64,000 nucleotides of DNA, taken from positions 992,001-1,056,000 of the forward strand of contig OY970196.1 in NCBI GenBank assembly GCA_963708205.1. The letters are read 5' to 3'. The notes under the pieces were generated by a model. The model was given only the letters and a program-made list of their open reading frames with translations. It searched no databases and was not told the DNA's origin. Positions 32,839 to 41,534 of this stretch are shown one piece after another (within the stretch, counting starts at the first letter, position 1; every line of letters starts with the position of its first letter). A program made the position numbers and the translations under genes. The stretch comes from CAVYTF01 sp963708205 (lineage in GTDB: Bacteria; Bacteroidota; Bacteroidia; Chitinophagales; Chitinophagaceae).

Positions 32839-33471
32839 ATGATTCTCACACAAACAACCCTTCCGGTAATGGAGGCTTTTTATACATTGCAGGGCGAAGG
32901 TTTTCACCAGGGAAAAGCTGCGTATTTTATACGGCTGGGCGGATGTAATGTGGAATGTTTTTGGTGTGATGTGAAAGAAAGCTGGGATGCAGCAGCTCAT
33001 CCGCAGGTGGCGATTGAGGAAATTGTGGAGAAAGCAAAGAATGAAGTCGGAGGATGGGAGTCGGGAAAGCGACATCTCTGCGTAATAACAGGCGGCGAAC
33101 CGCTGATGCATAATCTGGATGAACTGACGCATCAACTGCGCGAAGCGGAATTTCAAACAAATATTGAGACTTCGGGCTCATCTCCCTTAAGTGGTGAGTG
33201 GGATTGGATCTGTCTTTCACCAAAAAAATTTAAAGCGCCTTTAGCTGAAGTGATCGAACAGGCGAATGAATTGAAGGTGGTAATATATAATAGGAGTGAT
33301 TTTAAATGGGCTGAAGAATTTGCTGCACAAGTTTCTCCGAACTGCAAACTGTATTTACAACCCGAATGGAGCAAGCACGCGGAAGTGGTGCCGATGATGA
33401 TTGACTACATTAAACAAAATCCGAAGTGGGAATTGAGTTTGCAGATACATAAATATATAGGTGTGCCGTGA
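32839..33471 (+). CDS. queE: 7-carboxy-7-deazaguanine synthase
   Basis: 210 aa radical SAM enzyme making 7-carboxy-7-deazaguanine for queuosine synthesis. The N-terminus MEAFYTLQGEGFHQGKAAYF carries the substrate loop, Cys36, Cys40 and Cys43 in GGCNVECFWCD bind the [4Fe-4S] cluster (CX3CX2C), and ITGGEPLMH, NIETSGSSP and SPKKFKAPL follow. Size and motif order match QueE. No queC, queD or queF is nearby. The neighbour on the opposite strand is another radical SAM protein, 6 bases away and convergent. Confidence 0.92.
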   Translation: MILTQTTLPVMEAFYTLQGEGFHQGKAAYFIRLGGCNVECFWCDVKESWDAAAHPQVAIEEIVEKAKNEVGGWESGKRHLCVITGGEPLMHNLDELTHQLREAEFQTNIETSGSSPLSGEWDWICLSPKKFKAPLAEVIEQANELKVVIYNRSDFKWAEEFAAQVSPNCKLYLQPEWSKHAEVVPMMIDYIKQNPKWELSLQIHKYIGVP

Positions 33472-33477
33472 GGAGTA

Positions 33478-34773
33478 TTACTTAGCAAAATCCATTTCAA
33501 AATTTCCTTTTATCCTTTCCATCGGCGGATTGTAGTAACCAAACTTTAAGTTAGGAAATTCTTCGCGCAGCAATTCCATCAATTGTTTCACTCCAAGCAA
33601 CTCTCCTGTATCTGTGACACCAATTTGTCCAAGATACCAGTCAGGATCAATGTTGAAATTTCGCCATTGGATCATGTTCAGATCTGTATCAATAATCAGT
33701 TTGCGCAGCGCTTCATATTCTTCAACAGTATCCGTCATTCCCGGAAAAACAAAGTAGTTGATACTTGCCCATCCGCGAAAGTTGCGAACAACTTTTATAC
33801 TTTCAACAATGTCTTCAAACACATAATTATTCGGACGATAATACGGCATATAAATATGTGAGCATACAGAATTCATGCTCACGCGAATACTGTTTAAGCC
33901 GGCTTCACACAAGCCTTTGACAGCATCAGGCTTTGAGCCGTTCGTGTTAATGTTAATGCTTCCTTTGTCAGTATGTTTTCTTATTTCAATGATTGCTTCG
34001 CGAATAGTTTCCCACATCAATAATGGCTCACCTTCACAACCTTGTCCGAAACTTACCACAGGAAATTGTGCATGCATCAAATGCGGAACAGTGAACTCAA
34101 CGATCTCTTCAATTGTTGGTTTGAAAGTCAAACGATCCTGCGTGGACACGATGCTTTCTTCAGCAGGCTGAAAAGAAATGCAGCCGATACAATTTGCATT
34201 ACATGCAGGCGAAGTTGGCACGGGACATTCCCATCTTCCCAAAGAAAAATTTCTTGCAGCAGGACAATGATACGTGTTGCAACAGTTGTTCATCAAGTGC
34301 TGAACAAGACGGTTGTGCGGATAATGTTGTAATAAAAATTGAGCACCAACTTTTATTTTTTCTTCATTGTATCCGACACTTTCCTGGCGAATATCATTTT
34401 CAATTCTTACTGCAGGAACATAAAATTTATTATCGTGCCAACCTGCTGCAGTATAACAAAACAAAGGAAGCGTTGGCGCATCGGGTAACGTTTCATAAGC
34501 AGCTAAAAAAAGACCGGTGTGTGCGGGCGGAATGAAAGCCGCAACTGCCCAGCCCTTCTCGCAAAGCCGCATGGCGCCTGAGTTTACATCAATACCAATT
34601 CCCCGTCGCTCGGGCAACTCATACAGATTTCCACCAGCCGGTAATTCAATCCAATCTTCTAATGGAATTGGAAATGCATCCCAACCTTCGCGCCCAACTG
34701 CATATAAAGAAGTGTCTTCGAAAATATTTCCATTGCCATCTGAGTATAATAAAAAAGGAGAATGCTGTAACAA
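33478..34773 (-). CDS. Radical SAM protein of unknown function with N-terminal extension
   Basis: 431 aa. The cluster motif Cys191-X3-Cys195-X2-Cys198 (ACNANCIGC) sits unusually far in, after a 190-residue N-terminal region of predicted beta strands. Cys164, Cys165, Cys170 and Cys183 precede it (NCCNTYHC, WECP) and could hold a second metal site. Later motifs VVSFGQGCEGEPLL (a GEP-type motif) and NINTNGSKPDAV, SIRVSMNSV, and INYFVFPGMTDT fit the radical SAM barrel. The substrate is unknown. It is alone on its strand and convergent with queE. Confidence 0.82.
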   Translation of the reverse strand: MLQHSPFLLYSDGNGNIFEDTSLYAVGREGWDAFPIPLEDWIELPAGGNLYELPERRGIGIDVNSGAMRLCEKGWAVAAFIPPAHTGLFLAAYETLPDAPTLPLFCYTAAGWHDNKFYVPAVRIENDIRQESVGYNEEKIKVGAQFLLQHYPHNRLVQHLMNNCCNTYHCPAARNFSLGRWECPVPTSPACNANCIGCISFQPAEESIVSTQDRLTFKPTIEEIVEFTVPHLMHAQFPVVSFGQGCEGEPLLMWETIREAIIEIRKHTDKGSININTNGSKPDAVKGLCEAGLNSIRVSMNSVCSHIYMPYYRPNNYVFEDIVESIKVVRNFRGWASINYFVFPGMTDTVEEYEALRKLIIDTDLNMIQWRNFNIDPDWYLGQIGVTDTGELLGVKQLMELLREEFPNLKFGYYNPPMERIKGNFEMDFAK

Positions 34774-34818
34774 GTTATTTCATTTTATCCACTAAAAATT
34801 TCATACAAACTTATCTCT

Positions 34819-34826
34819 TATTTTTG
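34819..34826 (+). promoter_or_regulatory. -7 box (TATTTTTG) of the aminotransferase gene
   Basis: An exact TAnnTTTG match 19 nt before the ATG at 34846. Confidence 0.35.
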
Positions 34827-34845
34827 TCCGGATAAAAAAGATGGA

Positions 34846-36102
34846 ATGGAAAAATTAAGTGCACTGGCTGAGACTCTTATAGGTTCTGAAATTGTAAGAC
34901 TTGGAAATGAAATAAATGAACGCATTAAAAAAGGAGAAAAAATTTACAATTATACCATCGGCGATTTTGATCCTGAAATTTTTCCGATTCCAAAAGAACT
35001 TGAGCAATTAATTATAACATCTTATCAAAAACATTATACGAATTATCCACCTGCAGATGGCGTTTTTGAATTAAAAAAAAGTGTTGCTGATTATGTAAAA
35101 ACAAATGAAAGACTTGAATATGAAACCAATGAAATCTTAATTGCGTCCGGCGGAAGACCTTTGATCTATACTTTGTTTAAGACGTTGGTAGATGAAGGTG
35201 ATAAAGTAATTTATGCAGTGCCATCATGGAACAATAATCATTACACAAATCTACATCATGGCAAACATTGCATCATTGAAACAACACCTGAAAATAATTT
35301 CATGCCCCTTGCTTCCGATATTGAACCGCATATTAAAAATGCAGTTTTAATTTGTTTATGTACTCCCCAAAACCCTACGGGCACTACGTTACAGAAGAAT
35401 GAACTTGAAAAAATATGTGATTTAATTTTGAATGAAAATAAGAAAAGAAGCATTGAGGAAAAAAAGTTATACCTAATGTTTGATCAAATGTATTACCAAC
35501 TTACCTATGGTAAAACGCAACATTACAATCCGGTTTCTCTTCGCAAGGAGATGAAAAATTATACAGTTTTTATTGATGGCATTTCCAAAGTTTTTGCTTC
35601 AACAGGTGTTCGCGTTGGATGGGCTTTTGGTCCTGATTTCATCATCAATAAAATGAAAGCATTTTTAAGCCACATTGGTGCGTGGGCGCCGATGGCAGAG
35701 CAAAAAGCGGTTGCTGCTTTTTTACCGCAAACAGAAAATATAAAAAATTATTTATCGAAATTTAAATTGGCTTTGGAAGAACGGTTGCATAAGATTTATG
35801 ATGGTTTTGTTACTTTAAAAAACAAAGGTTTCAGTGTTGATGCTGTTGCACCGCAAGCTGCGATTTATCTTACTGTAAAAATAAATTTGCGCGGTAAAAA
35901 CTGTAATGGAAAAATGCTGGAAAATCAGAGTGATGTTACAAATTATATTTTAAGTGAAGCCAAATTAGCAATCGTACCTTTTTATGCATTTGGTGTAGAC
36001 AAACAATCTCCATGGTATCGGCTGAGTGTTGGCACATGTAAAATAGAAGAGATACCGGAAATGCTTTTTACCCTGGAACAAGCATTGGAAAAATTAAATT
36101 AA
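34846..36102 (+). CDS. Pyridoxal-phosphate aminotransferase, class I/II
   Basis: 418 aa, fold-type I aminotransferase. N-terminal YTIGDFDPEIFPIPKELEQ, YPPADGVFELKKSVADYV, ILIASGGRPLIYTLFK, VPSWNNNHYTNL, LCTPQNPTGTTL, YLMFDQMYYQLTYG (Asp and Tyr contacting PLP), then FIDGISKVFASTGVRVGW with the Schiff-base lysine in SKVFAST, and the C-terminal arginine in YRLSVG. The closest functional class is aspartate-type aminotransferase, but the substrate cannot be named from the sequence. It is monocistronic, with a terminator downstream. Confidence 0.9.
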   Translation: MEKLSALAETLIGSEIVRLGNEINERIKKGEKIYNYTIGDFDPEIFPIPKELEQLIITSYQKHYTNYPPADGVFELKKSVADYVKTNERLEYETNEILIASGGRPLIYTLFKTLVDEGDKVIYAVPSWNNNHYTNLHHGKHCIIETTPENNFMPLASDIEPHIKNAVLICLCTPQNPTGTTLQKNELEKICDLILNENKKRSIEEKKLYLMFDQMYYQLTYGKTQHYNPVSLRKEMKNYTVFIDGISKVFASTGVRVGWAFGPDFIINKMKAFLSHIGAWAPMAEQKAVAAFLPQTENIKNYLSKFKLALEERLHKIYDGFVTLKNKGFSVDAVAPQAAIYLTVKINLRGKNCNGKMLENQSDVTNYILSEAKLAIVPFYAFGVDKQSPWYRLSVGTCKIEEIPEMLFTLEQALEKLN

Positions 36103-36113
36103 TTAAATAAAAA

Positions 36114-36135
36114 AAACTCCGTGTTGGCGGAGTTT
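36114..36135. terminator. Bidirectional terminator
   Basis: AAACTCCG and CGGAGTTT form a perfect 8-bp stem with a 6-nt loop; A-runs upstream and T/A tracts downstream serve the aminotransferase gene and the convergent gene at 36151-36417. Confidence 0.75.
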
Positions 36136-36150
36136 AAAATTTTGCAGGTT

Positions 36151-36417
36151 TTAATTTTTGTTACTGATAAATACAAAAGGCTTCAATGTTCGTTGCCGGG
36201 CAATTTGCTGAATAAGTTGTGGCGCTGTAATTATTTTGTACTTGTTTAGATCAATCACTTCATTAACGGTACAAAATACATTTACGCTTTCTGCAGTAAA
36301 AAGCAGATTGTTTAAAAGCTCCACTTGCTGTTCAAGTTGTTTGGCATTCATTGTTACTTTACTTGTAAGCACCAGTAAATCTCGGTTGGGGGTGGTCATT
36401 GGCAAACTGGTTTTCAA
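36151..36417 (-). CDS. Small hypothetical protein
   Basis: I do not recognise this 88-aa protein. It is predicted to be helical with an LEQQVELLNNLLF segment and a C-terminal ITAPQLIQQIARQRTLKPFVFI. A start at the second ATG (MTTPNRDLLVL, 36399) is equally plausible. It shares the strand with the small lipoprotein gene 37 bases upstream in its reading direction and could be cotranscribed with it. Confidence 0.55.
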   Translation of the reverse strand: MKTSLPMTTPNRDLLVLTSKVTMNAKQLEQQVELLNNLLFTAESVNVFCTVNEVIDLNKYKIITAPQLIQQIARQRTLKPFVFISNKN

Positions 36418-36454
36418 AATCTAAATATATAAAGAAGTTATTAAAATTAAATTT

Positions 36455-36574
36455 TTATCCTACAATTCCTCTGTGAGCCGGGCATCCGCAATTTTTTTTC
36501 GATGCGCTGCACGATGCAAAAAAGCCACTAACTAATAACAAAGCAATCAATAAATATGTTGTTCTTTTTTTCAT
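36455..36574 (-). CDS. Small lipoprotein, 39 aa
   Basis: Read directly from the sequence: MKKRTTYLLIALLLVSGFFA, then SCSASKKNCGCPAHRGIVG and TAA. The first 22 residues are a lipoprotein signal (VSGFFASC, lipobox Cys22), leaving an 18-residue mature peptide with a CGCPAHRG motif. Similar tiny lipoproteins with a C-x-C-P tail are familiar from Bacteroidota, but their role is unknown. No database check was possible. Confidence 0.65.
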   Translation of the reverse strand: MKKRTTYLLIALLLVSGFFASCSASKKNCGCPAHRGIVG

Positions 36575-36639
36575 ATCAAATTTAAAATTACATAATTTTT
36601 GTACAATACGTTATTTTAGAAGAATTTTAAACAGAAATT

Positions 36640-37713
36640 GTGCATAAAATTTTAATTGCGCCACTCGATTGGGGCCTAGGTCATGCCACAAGATGCATAC
36701 CCATAATCAGGCAACTTCAAAAAAAATATTGCCATATTTTTATTGCCGCTGAAGGAGCTCAATTAAAATTATTACAACAAGAATTTCCTTTCGCTACTTT
36801 TTTACATCTTCCCGGCTATCAAATAAAATATGCAAAGAGTAAACGTTTTTTTTTGATAAAAATTTTATTTCAAATTCCAAAAATTTTAAGTCGAATAAAA
36901 AAAGAAAATAATTGGTTAAAAAAAATTATTGATAAACATGAAATGGATGCAGTGATCTCCGACAATCGTTATGGTTTATACTCAAAAAAAATTCCCTGCG
37001 TTTTCATGACACATCAACTAAAAGTTGCAGCACCTTCTGCATGGCTCGAACACAAAATACGCAAGATCAATTATTCTTACATTGAGCCGTTTAAAGAATG
37101 TTGGGTGCCAGACTTAAGCAGCAAAAAAAATCTCGCAGGAAAATTATCGCATCCGCATACAAAACTTCCAAAAGCAAAATATATTGGTATCTTATCAAGA
37201 TTTGAAAAAAAGAATTTTGTTGAAAAAAAATATGATTGGTTAATTGTTTTATCCGGACCGGAACCGCAAAGAACTTTGCTTGAAAAAAAATTATTGAACC
37301 AAATAAAAAATCTTAATGGCAAAATTTTGTTTGTTCGCGGCAAACCTGAAAGTGAAGAAAGTATTTTGGTTGAAAATAATAATTGTGTTGTAAAAAATCA
37401 TCTTGCCACAAACGAGATGCAGCAAGCGTTTGAAGAAAGTGAAACTATAATTTCCCGTTCAGGATATACAACTGTAATGGAAATTTTATCATTGCAAAAA
37501 AAATCAATTTTAATTCCAACACCCGGACAAACAGAACAGGAATATCTTGCTAAACATTTAATGAAAGAAAACTGGTGTTACAGCTTCAAACAATCTGAAA
37601 AAGATTATTCAAACCACTTCAATGAAGCAAAGAAATTCAATTATCAATATCCTGATTTGGAAGAATCAAAATTAGAAAAGGTGATAGCTGATCTTCTACG
37701 ATCGCTCGAATAA
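36640..37713 (+). CDS. Glycosyltransferase (GT-B fold, MurG/GT28-like)
   Basis: 357 aa starting at a GTG (the only sensible start). KILIAPLDWGLGHATRCIPII is the N-terminal nucleotide-sugar fold of the GT28-like family, EGAQLKLLQQEFPF follows, and the C-terminal half has VLSGPEPQRTLLE, ILFVRGKPESEE and the donor-binding ISRSGYTTVMEILSLQKKSILIPTPGQTEQEYLA segment with its SRSGYTTVMEIL core. The acceptor is unknown. It is transcribed opposite the carbonic anhydrase gene, with 1 base between the stop codons. Confidence 0.85.
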   Translation: MHKILIAPLDWGLGHATRCIPIIRQLQKKYCHIFIAAEGAQLKLLQQEFPFATFLHLPGYQIKYAKSKRFFLIKILFQIPKILSRIKKENNWLKKIIDKHEMDAVISDNRYGLYSKKIPCVFMTHQLKVAAPSAWLEHKIRKINYSYIEPFKECWVPDLSSKKNLAGKLSHPHTKLPKAKYIGILSRFEKKNFVEKKYDWLIVLSGPEPQRTLLEKKLLNQIKNLNGKILFVRGKPESEESILVENNNCVVKNHLATNEMQQAFEESETIISRSGYTTVMEILSLQKKSILIPTPGQTEQEYLAKHLMKENWCYSFKQSEKDYSNHFNEAKKFNYQYPDLEESKLEKVIADLLRSLE

Positions 37714-37714
37714 T

Positions 37715-38350
37715 TTATAAATTATCATAAGTATATAAATCATCAATTGCAGTGCCTGCAGGCATTTCAAAGATAGAATTGATAAGACCGTCTTTTAATC
37801 CATAAACCCAACCATGCAAAAAAGGACGCTGTTCATTTTTCCATGCACCTTGTATAATAGATGTTTTCGCAAGATGAATTACCTGCTCTTTCACATTCAA
37901 TTCTGTTAAGAGATCTGCCCGTTTCTCTTTGTCTTCAATTGCTTCCAAATCTTTGCAGTACAAGCGATATACGTCCTTGATATTGCGGAGCCACATATTC
38001 AAAACCTGGCTGTAACTATGATTTGTCATCGCCGCCAGTATGCCGCCGCAACCATAATGTCCGCAAACAATAACGTGTTTAACTTTTAGTGTATTAATTG
38101 CAAAATCCAATACACTTAAAAGATTAACATCAGTATGCACAACCATGTTTGCAATATTGCGATGCACAAAAATTTCTCCGGGTTGTGTACCTGTAATTTT
38201 ATCAGCAGGCACGCGGCTATCGCTGCAACCGATCCATAAAAATTCAGGCTTTTGCAATTGAGCAAGCCGCTTAAAATATTCCGGATCTTGCTGCCACATT
38301 CCTGCTGCCCATTTTTTATTGTCTGCTAAAAGTTTTTCGTAAGCGTTCAT
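37715..38350 (-). CDS. Beta-class carbonic anhydrase
   Basis: 211 aa, interconverting CO2 and bicarbonate. Zinc ligands Cys42, His98 and Cys101 with Asp44-Arg46 (CSDSRVP and CGHYGCGG) are all present, as are the EIFVHRNIANMV and LEAIEDKEKRAD segments. Size and motifs match plant-type/beta-CA. It starts 5 bases after the fabG stop, so fabG and this gene form a two-gene operon. Confidence 0.94.
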   Translation of the reverse strand: MNAYEKLLADNKKWAAGMWQQDPEYFKRLAQLQKPEFLWIGCSDSRVPADKITGTQPGEIFVHRNIANMVVHTDVNLLSVLDFAINTLKVKHVIVCGHYGCGGILAAMTNHSYSQVLNMWLRNIKDVYRLYCKDLEAIEDKEKRADLLTELNVKEQVIHLAKTSIIQGAWKNEQRPFLHGWVYGLKDGLINSIFEMPAGTAIDDLYTYDNL

Positions 38351-38354
38351 TTTT

Positions 38355-39110
38355 TTAAATATTCAAACCACCACATGTACTAATGACTTGCCCTGTGATA
38401 TAGCTGCTCATATCACTTGCAAGAAATAAAGTTGTGTTGGCAATTTCTTCTGCTTTGCCAAATCTTCCAAGCGGAATCTTTTTCAAAAATTCTTCAGCAG
38501 CGTTTCCTTCTTTTAAATAATGTGTCATGTCTGTTTCAACAAAGCCAGGCGCAATTGCATTGCATCGAATGTTACGGCTCCCTAATTCTTTAGCAACTGA
38601 TTTTGTGAAACCGATTATTCCAGCTTTGCTTGCTGCATAGCTTGCCTGGCCAGCGTTTCCTCCTACCCCAACAATTGAACTCATATTAATTATGCTTCCG
38701 CTTTTTGCTTTCATCATTGGGCGCATTGCGAGTTTTGTCATGTTGAAAACGCTCTTCAAATTAGTTGTCATCACTTCATCCCATTGTTCGGGAGTCAGCC
38801 GCAGCAACAAATTATCTTTACTTATTCCTGCATTATTTACACAAACATCAATGCATCCAAATTCTTTTATAACATCGTTTACAACAGTTTCGCATTCTGA
38901 AAAATTACCTGCATTGCTTTGATAGGATTTTACATTTACACCAAACTTTCTTATTTCTTCTTCAAGTGATTTTGCTTTTGTTTCGCTCCCTTCAGTAACA
39001 TAGGTAAACGCAACGTGTGCGCCGTGTTCAGCAAATTTTAGTGCAATAGCAGCGCCAATTCCGCGTGCTGCTCCAGTAACAATAGCAACTTTATTCTCCA
39101 GCAGTTTCAT
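38355..39110 (-). CDS. fabG: 3-oxoacyl-[acyl-carrier-protein] reductase
   Basis: 251 aa from the ATG at 39110 (MKLLENKVAIVTGAARGIGAA). NADPH-binding TGAARGIG, NNAG in VCVNNAGIS, catalytic Ser in NMSSIVGVGG, Tyr and Lys in ASYAASKAG, and NAIAPGFVETDM identify FabG, which reduces 3-ketoacyl-ACP in fatty-acid synthesis. The frame runs upstream to 39152, but a -7 box lies between the two candidates (39131-39138), which decides for 39110. Other fab genes are absent here. Confidence 0.9.
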   Translation of the reverse strand: MKLLENKVAIVTGAARGIGAAIALKFAEHGAHVAFTYVTEGSETKAKSLEEEIRKFGVNVKSYQSNAGNFSECETVVNDVIKEFGCIDVCVNNAGISKDNLLLRLTPEQWDEVMTTNLKSVFNMTKLAMRPMMKAKSGSIINMSSIVGVGGNAGQASYAASKAGIIGFTKSVAKELGSRNIRCNAIAPGFVETDMTHYLKEGNAAEEFLKKIPLGRFGKAEEIANTTLFLASDMSSYITGQVISTCGGLNI

Positions 39111-39130
39111 AGTAATTTTTTTTGAGTTAG

Positions 39131-39138
39131 CAAAGGTA
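39131..39138 (-). promoter_or_regulatory. -7 box (TACCTTTG) of fabG
   Basis: An exact TAnnTTTG match on the minus strand, 20 nt before the ATG at 39110. It overlaps the longer candidate reading frame and so supports the shorter start. Confidence 0.45.
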
Positions 39139-39238
39139 ATTCTGTTGAGCATTCTTGCGTCCGTCTTAGACGGATCATCTTTCTCTTTTCTATTATGCTT
39201 CGGTTTTAGTTTTATTCTTTCAAATAAATGTAACAGGT

Positions 39239-40747
39239 TTATTTTATCATCATCAAAATTTCATCAATATATTTTCTATCATTACTCAATCTCGGCACCT
39301 TGTGTTGCCCGCCCAGCTTGCCTTTGCTGCGAAGCCATTCTGTAAAAATGCCTTTTTTTATTGAATGAATAACCGGCATGCGAAGTGCCATATCTTTATG
39401 CCGCTTTGCTTCGTAATCGCTGTTAGCACTTTTTAATGCGCAGTCAAGTTCATAAGAAAATTGCTGCAAATTTTTTGGCTCTTTATCAAATTCTATTAAC
39501 CATTCGTGTGCACCATTTTTATCTTCTGAGAAATAGATTGGTGCAGCCGTATAATCATTTACAACAGCATTTGTTTTTTCACACGCAATCGCAATAGCTT
39601 TATCCGAATTCTCAATAATTAATTCTTCGCCGAAGGCATTAATATAATGTTTTAATCTTCCAACAACTTTTATTCTGAAAGGAAATAATGTTACAAACTG
39701 AATTGTATCGCCCAATAAATATCTCCACAAACCACCATTGGTTGAAACAACAAGCGCATAGTTTTTATTTAACTCAACATTGTTTAATCCGATTGTTTTG
39801 GGGCTTTCTTTATGATACTCTTCAACCGGCATAAATTCATAAAAAATTCCATGTTGTAAAAACAGCAACATGCCTTCTTCGTTAAGTCTGTCCTGCGCAG
39901 CAAAAAATCCTTCACTGGCATTATACAGATCAATATAATTTATTTTATCACCGATCAGTTTATTAAACTGTTCGCGATAAGGTGTAAAGGAAACGCCGCC
40001 GTGAATATATAATTCCAAATTCGGCCAAACCTCTTTCAGCGTTGACTTTCCGGTAATTTCAAGAATACGTTTTATTAACAACAATGCCCATGTTGGAACT
40101 CCGGAAATGGATGTAACATTTTCTTCAATGGTAGATTGGGCAAGCCTTTCAATCTTACTTTCCCATTCATCTAATAACGCAACAGACAACTCCGGCGTGC
40201 GAATCCAATGACCCCAAAAAGGCATATTTTGTAATAAAACTGCACTTAAATCTCCATAAAAAGTTTCTTCATTAATGGCACTTATTTGGTGACTGCCACC
40301 AATTACCAAACCTTTTCCGGTAAGCAAATCGCTTTCGTTATTTAAATGATAATATAAAGTGAGCACATCTTTAGAACCCTGAAAGTGAGTGTCTTCAAGG
40401 CTTTCAGCAGTTATAGGGATAAATTTACTTTTATCGCTGGTAGTGCCGCTGCTTTTTGCAAACCAATTTACAGGCGTGTTCCAAAGAATATTTTGTTCAC
40501 CATTCATCAAGCGATAAACAAAAGGTTTTATGTCATCATATTCCTGCAAAGGCACAACCTGCTTGAATTTGCGGATAGTAAACAATTCATGGAAATTATA
40601 TTTTCTGCCAAACTCAGTGTATTGACCATGTGTGATAAGATCTTGCAAAACTTCTCGTTGCGCAGCAACAGGATCATTCATCCATAGTTCAATAGAGGAA
40701 TAACGCAGGCGTGCCAATCGTGATAAAGCCGGAGACAATAACTTCAT
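39239..40747 (-). CDS. GH3 auxin-responsive promoter family protein
   Basis: 502 aa, acyl-adenylate-forming fold of the GH3 family. Motifs: TEFGRKYNFHELFTIRKFKQ, VPLQEYDDIKPFVYRLMNGE, WFAKSSGTTSDKSKFIPIT (the phosphate-binding motif), VPTWALLLIKRILEI, YIDLYNASEGFFAAQD, YRLGDTIQF-type segment (WRYLLGDTIQFV) and GRLKHYINAFGEELI. Plant GH3 enzymes conjugate hormones to amino acids; bacterial members are of unknown function but are common in Bacteroidota. Alone on its strand. Confidence 0.9.
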   Translation of the reverse strand: MKLLSPALSRLARLRYSSIELWMNDPVAAQREVLQDLITHGQYTEFGRKYNFHELFTIRKFKQVVPLQEYDDIKPFVYRLMNGEQNILWNTPVNWFAKSSGTTSDKSKFIPITAESLEDTHFQGSKDVLTLYYHLNNESDLLTGKGLVIGGSHQISAINEETFYGDLSAVLLQNMPFWGHWIRTPELSVALLDEWESKIERLAQSTIEENVTSISGVPTWALLLIKRILEITGKSTLKEVWPNLELYIHGGVSFTPYREQFNKLIGDKINYIDLYNASEGFFAAQDRLNEEGMLLFLQHGIFYEFMPVEEYHKESPKTIGLNNVELNKNYALVVSTNGGLWRYLLGDTIQFVTLFPFRIKVVGRLKHYINAFGEELIIENSDKAIAIACEKTNAVVNDYTAAPIYFSEDKNGAHEWLIEFDKEPKNLQQFSYELDCALKSANSDYEAKRHKDMALRMPVIHSIKKGIFTEWLRSKGKLGGQHKVPRLSNDRKYIDEILMMIK

Positions 40748-40877
40748 TCAACATCAAAATAAAACAATCAACAGCAAATAGCGGAAATAAAATTTTTATT
40801 GAATAAGCAAAATAATTTTTATTCTAAAATATTTAGTATATTTACACTAAATTTATTAGTTATTAAAAACTATCAAT

Positions 40878-41489
40878 ATGCAAAACTCATTCAATCATTT
40901 GCCTGGTTATAACATTAATGAATATCTTTTAATCATTGAACCACCTCAAAATTTATCAGACAAAATAAAGTTTATAAAAGAAGATTTTTCTAAAAAATAT
41001 AAATGCGAAGCTGCAAAATATGCACTTCCACATATTACATTAATAAACTTCATTCAGCTGGAGATAATGGAACAAAAAATAATAAATCATCTTAAAATGA
41101 TCTCGATGGGTTTGCCTGCATTTAAAATTGAAATGAGCGATTTCGGAAGTTTTCCTTCACACACAATTTATGTAAATATCACAACAAAAATTCCGATCGT
41201 TGAAACCGTAAAAGCTTTACGCGATGCACAAAGATTAATGAAACTTGATAAAGAAAATAAGCCACATTTCATTACAGAACCATACATAACTATTGCAAGA
41301 AAACTATCACCATGGCAATATGAACAAGGCTGGGAATGCTTTAACCATCAGCATTTCAAAGGAATGATGATCGCAACTGAATTGACTTTATTAAAAAGAA
41401 ATGTTGAAGGTGGACGTTATAAAACAGCATCAAAATTTACAATGCAAAACTTACCGGTCTTCACAAAACAGGGAGCATTGTTCAATTAA
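40878..41489 (+). CDS. 2H phosphoesterase (2'-5' RNA ligase-like)
   Basis: 203 aa with the two-histidine signature of the 2H superfamily: PHITLINF near residue 50 and SHTIYVNI near residue 94, each H-x-T/S-type. The rest (FSKKYKCEAAKYALPHI and LTLLKRNVEGGRYK) fits the LigT/2'-5' RNA ligase-like fold that acts on 2',3'-cyclic or 2'-5' phosphodiesters. It is 45 bases upstream of a PA0069-type radical SAM gene on the same strand. TATATTTA 40 bases upstream is one base off the -7 consensus. Confidence 0.8.
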   Translation: MQNSFNHLPGYNINEYLLIIEPPQNLSDKIKFIKEDFSKKYKCEAAKYALPHITLINFIQLEIMEQKIINHLKMISMGLPAFKIEMSDFGSFPSHTIYVNITTKIPIVETVKALRDAQRLMKLDKENKPHFITEPYITIARKLSPWQYEQGWECFNHQHFKGMMIATELTLLKRNVEGGRYKTASKFTMQNLPVFTKQGALFN

Positions 41490-41534
41490 AAATTAAAATT
41501 TATAATGACAAAAAATTGGTAAAATAAAAAAATT

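Noticed and set aside
33583..34795. Plus-strand open frames opposite the radical SAM gene
   Set aside because: Their translations lack any recognisable pattern and mirror the coding frame of a clear gene on the other strand.
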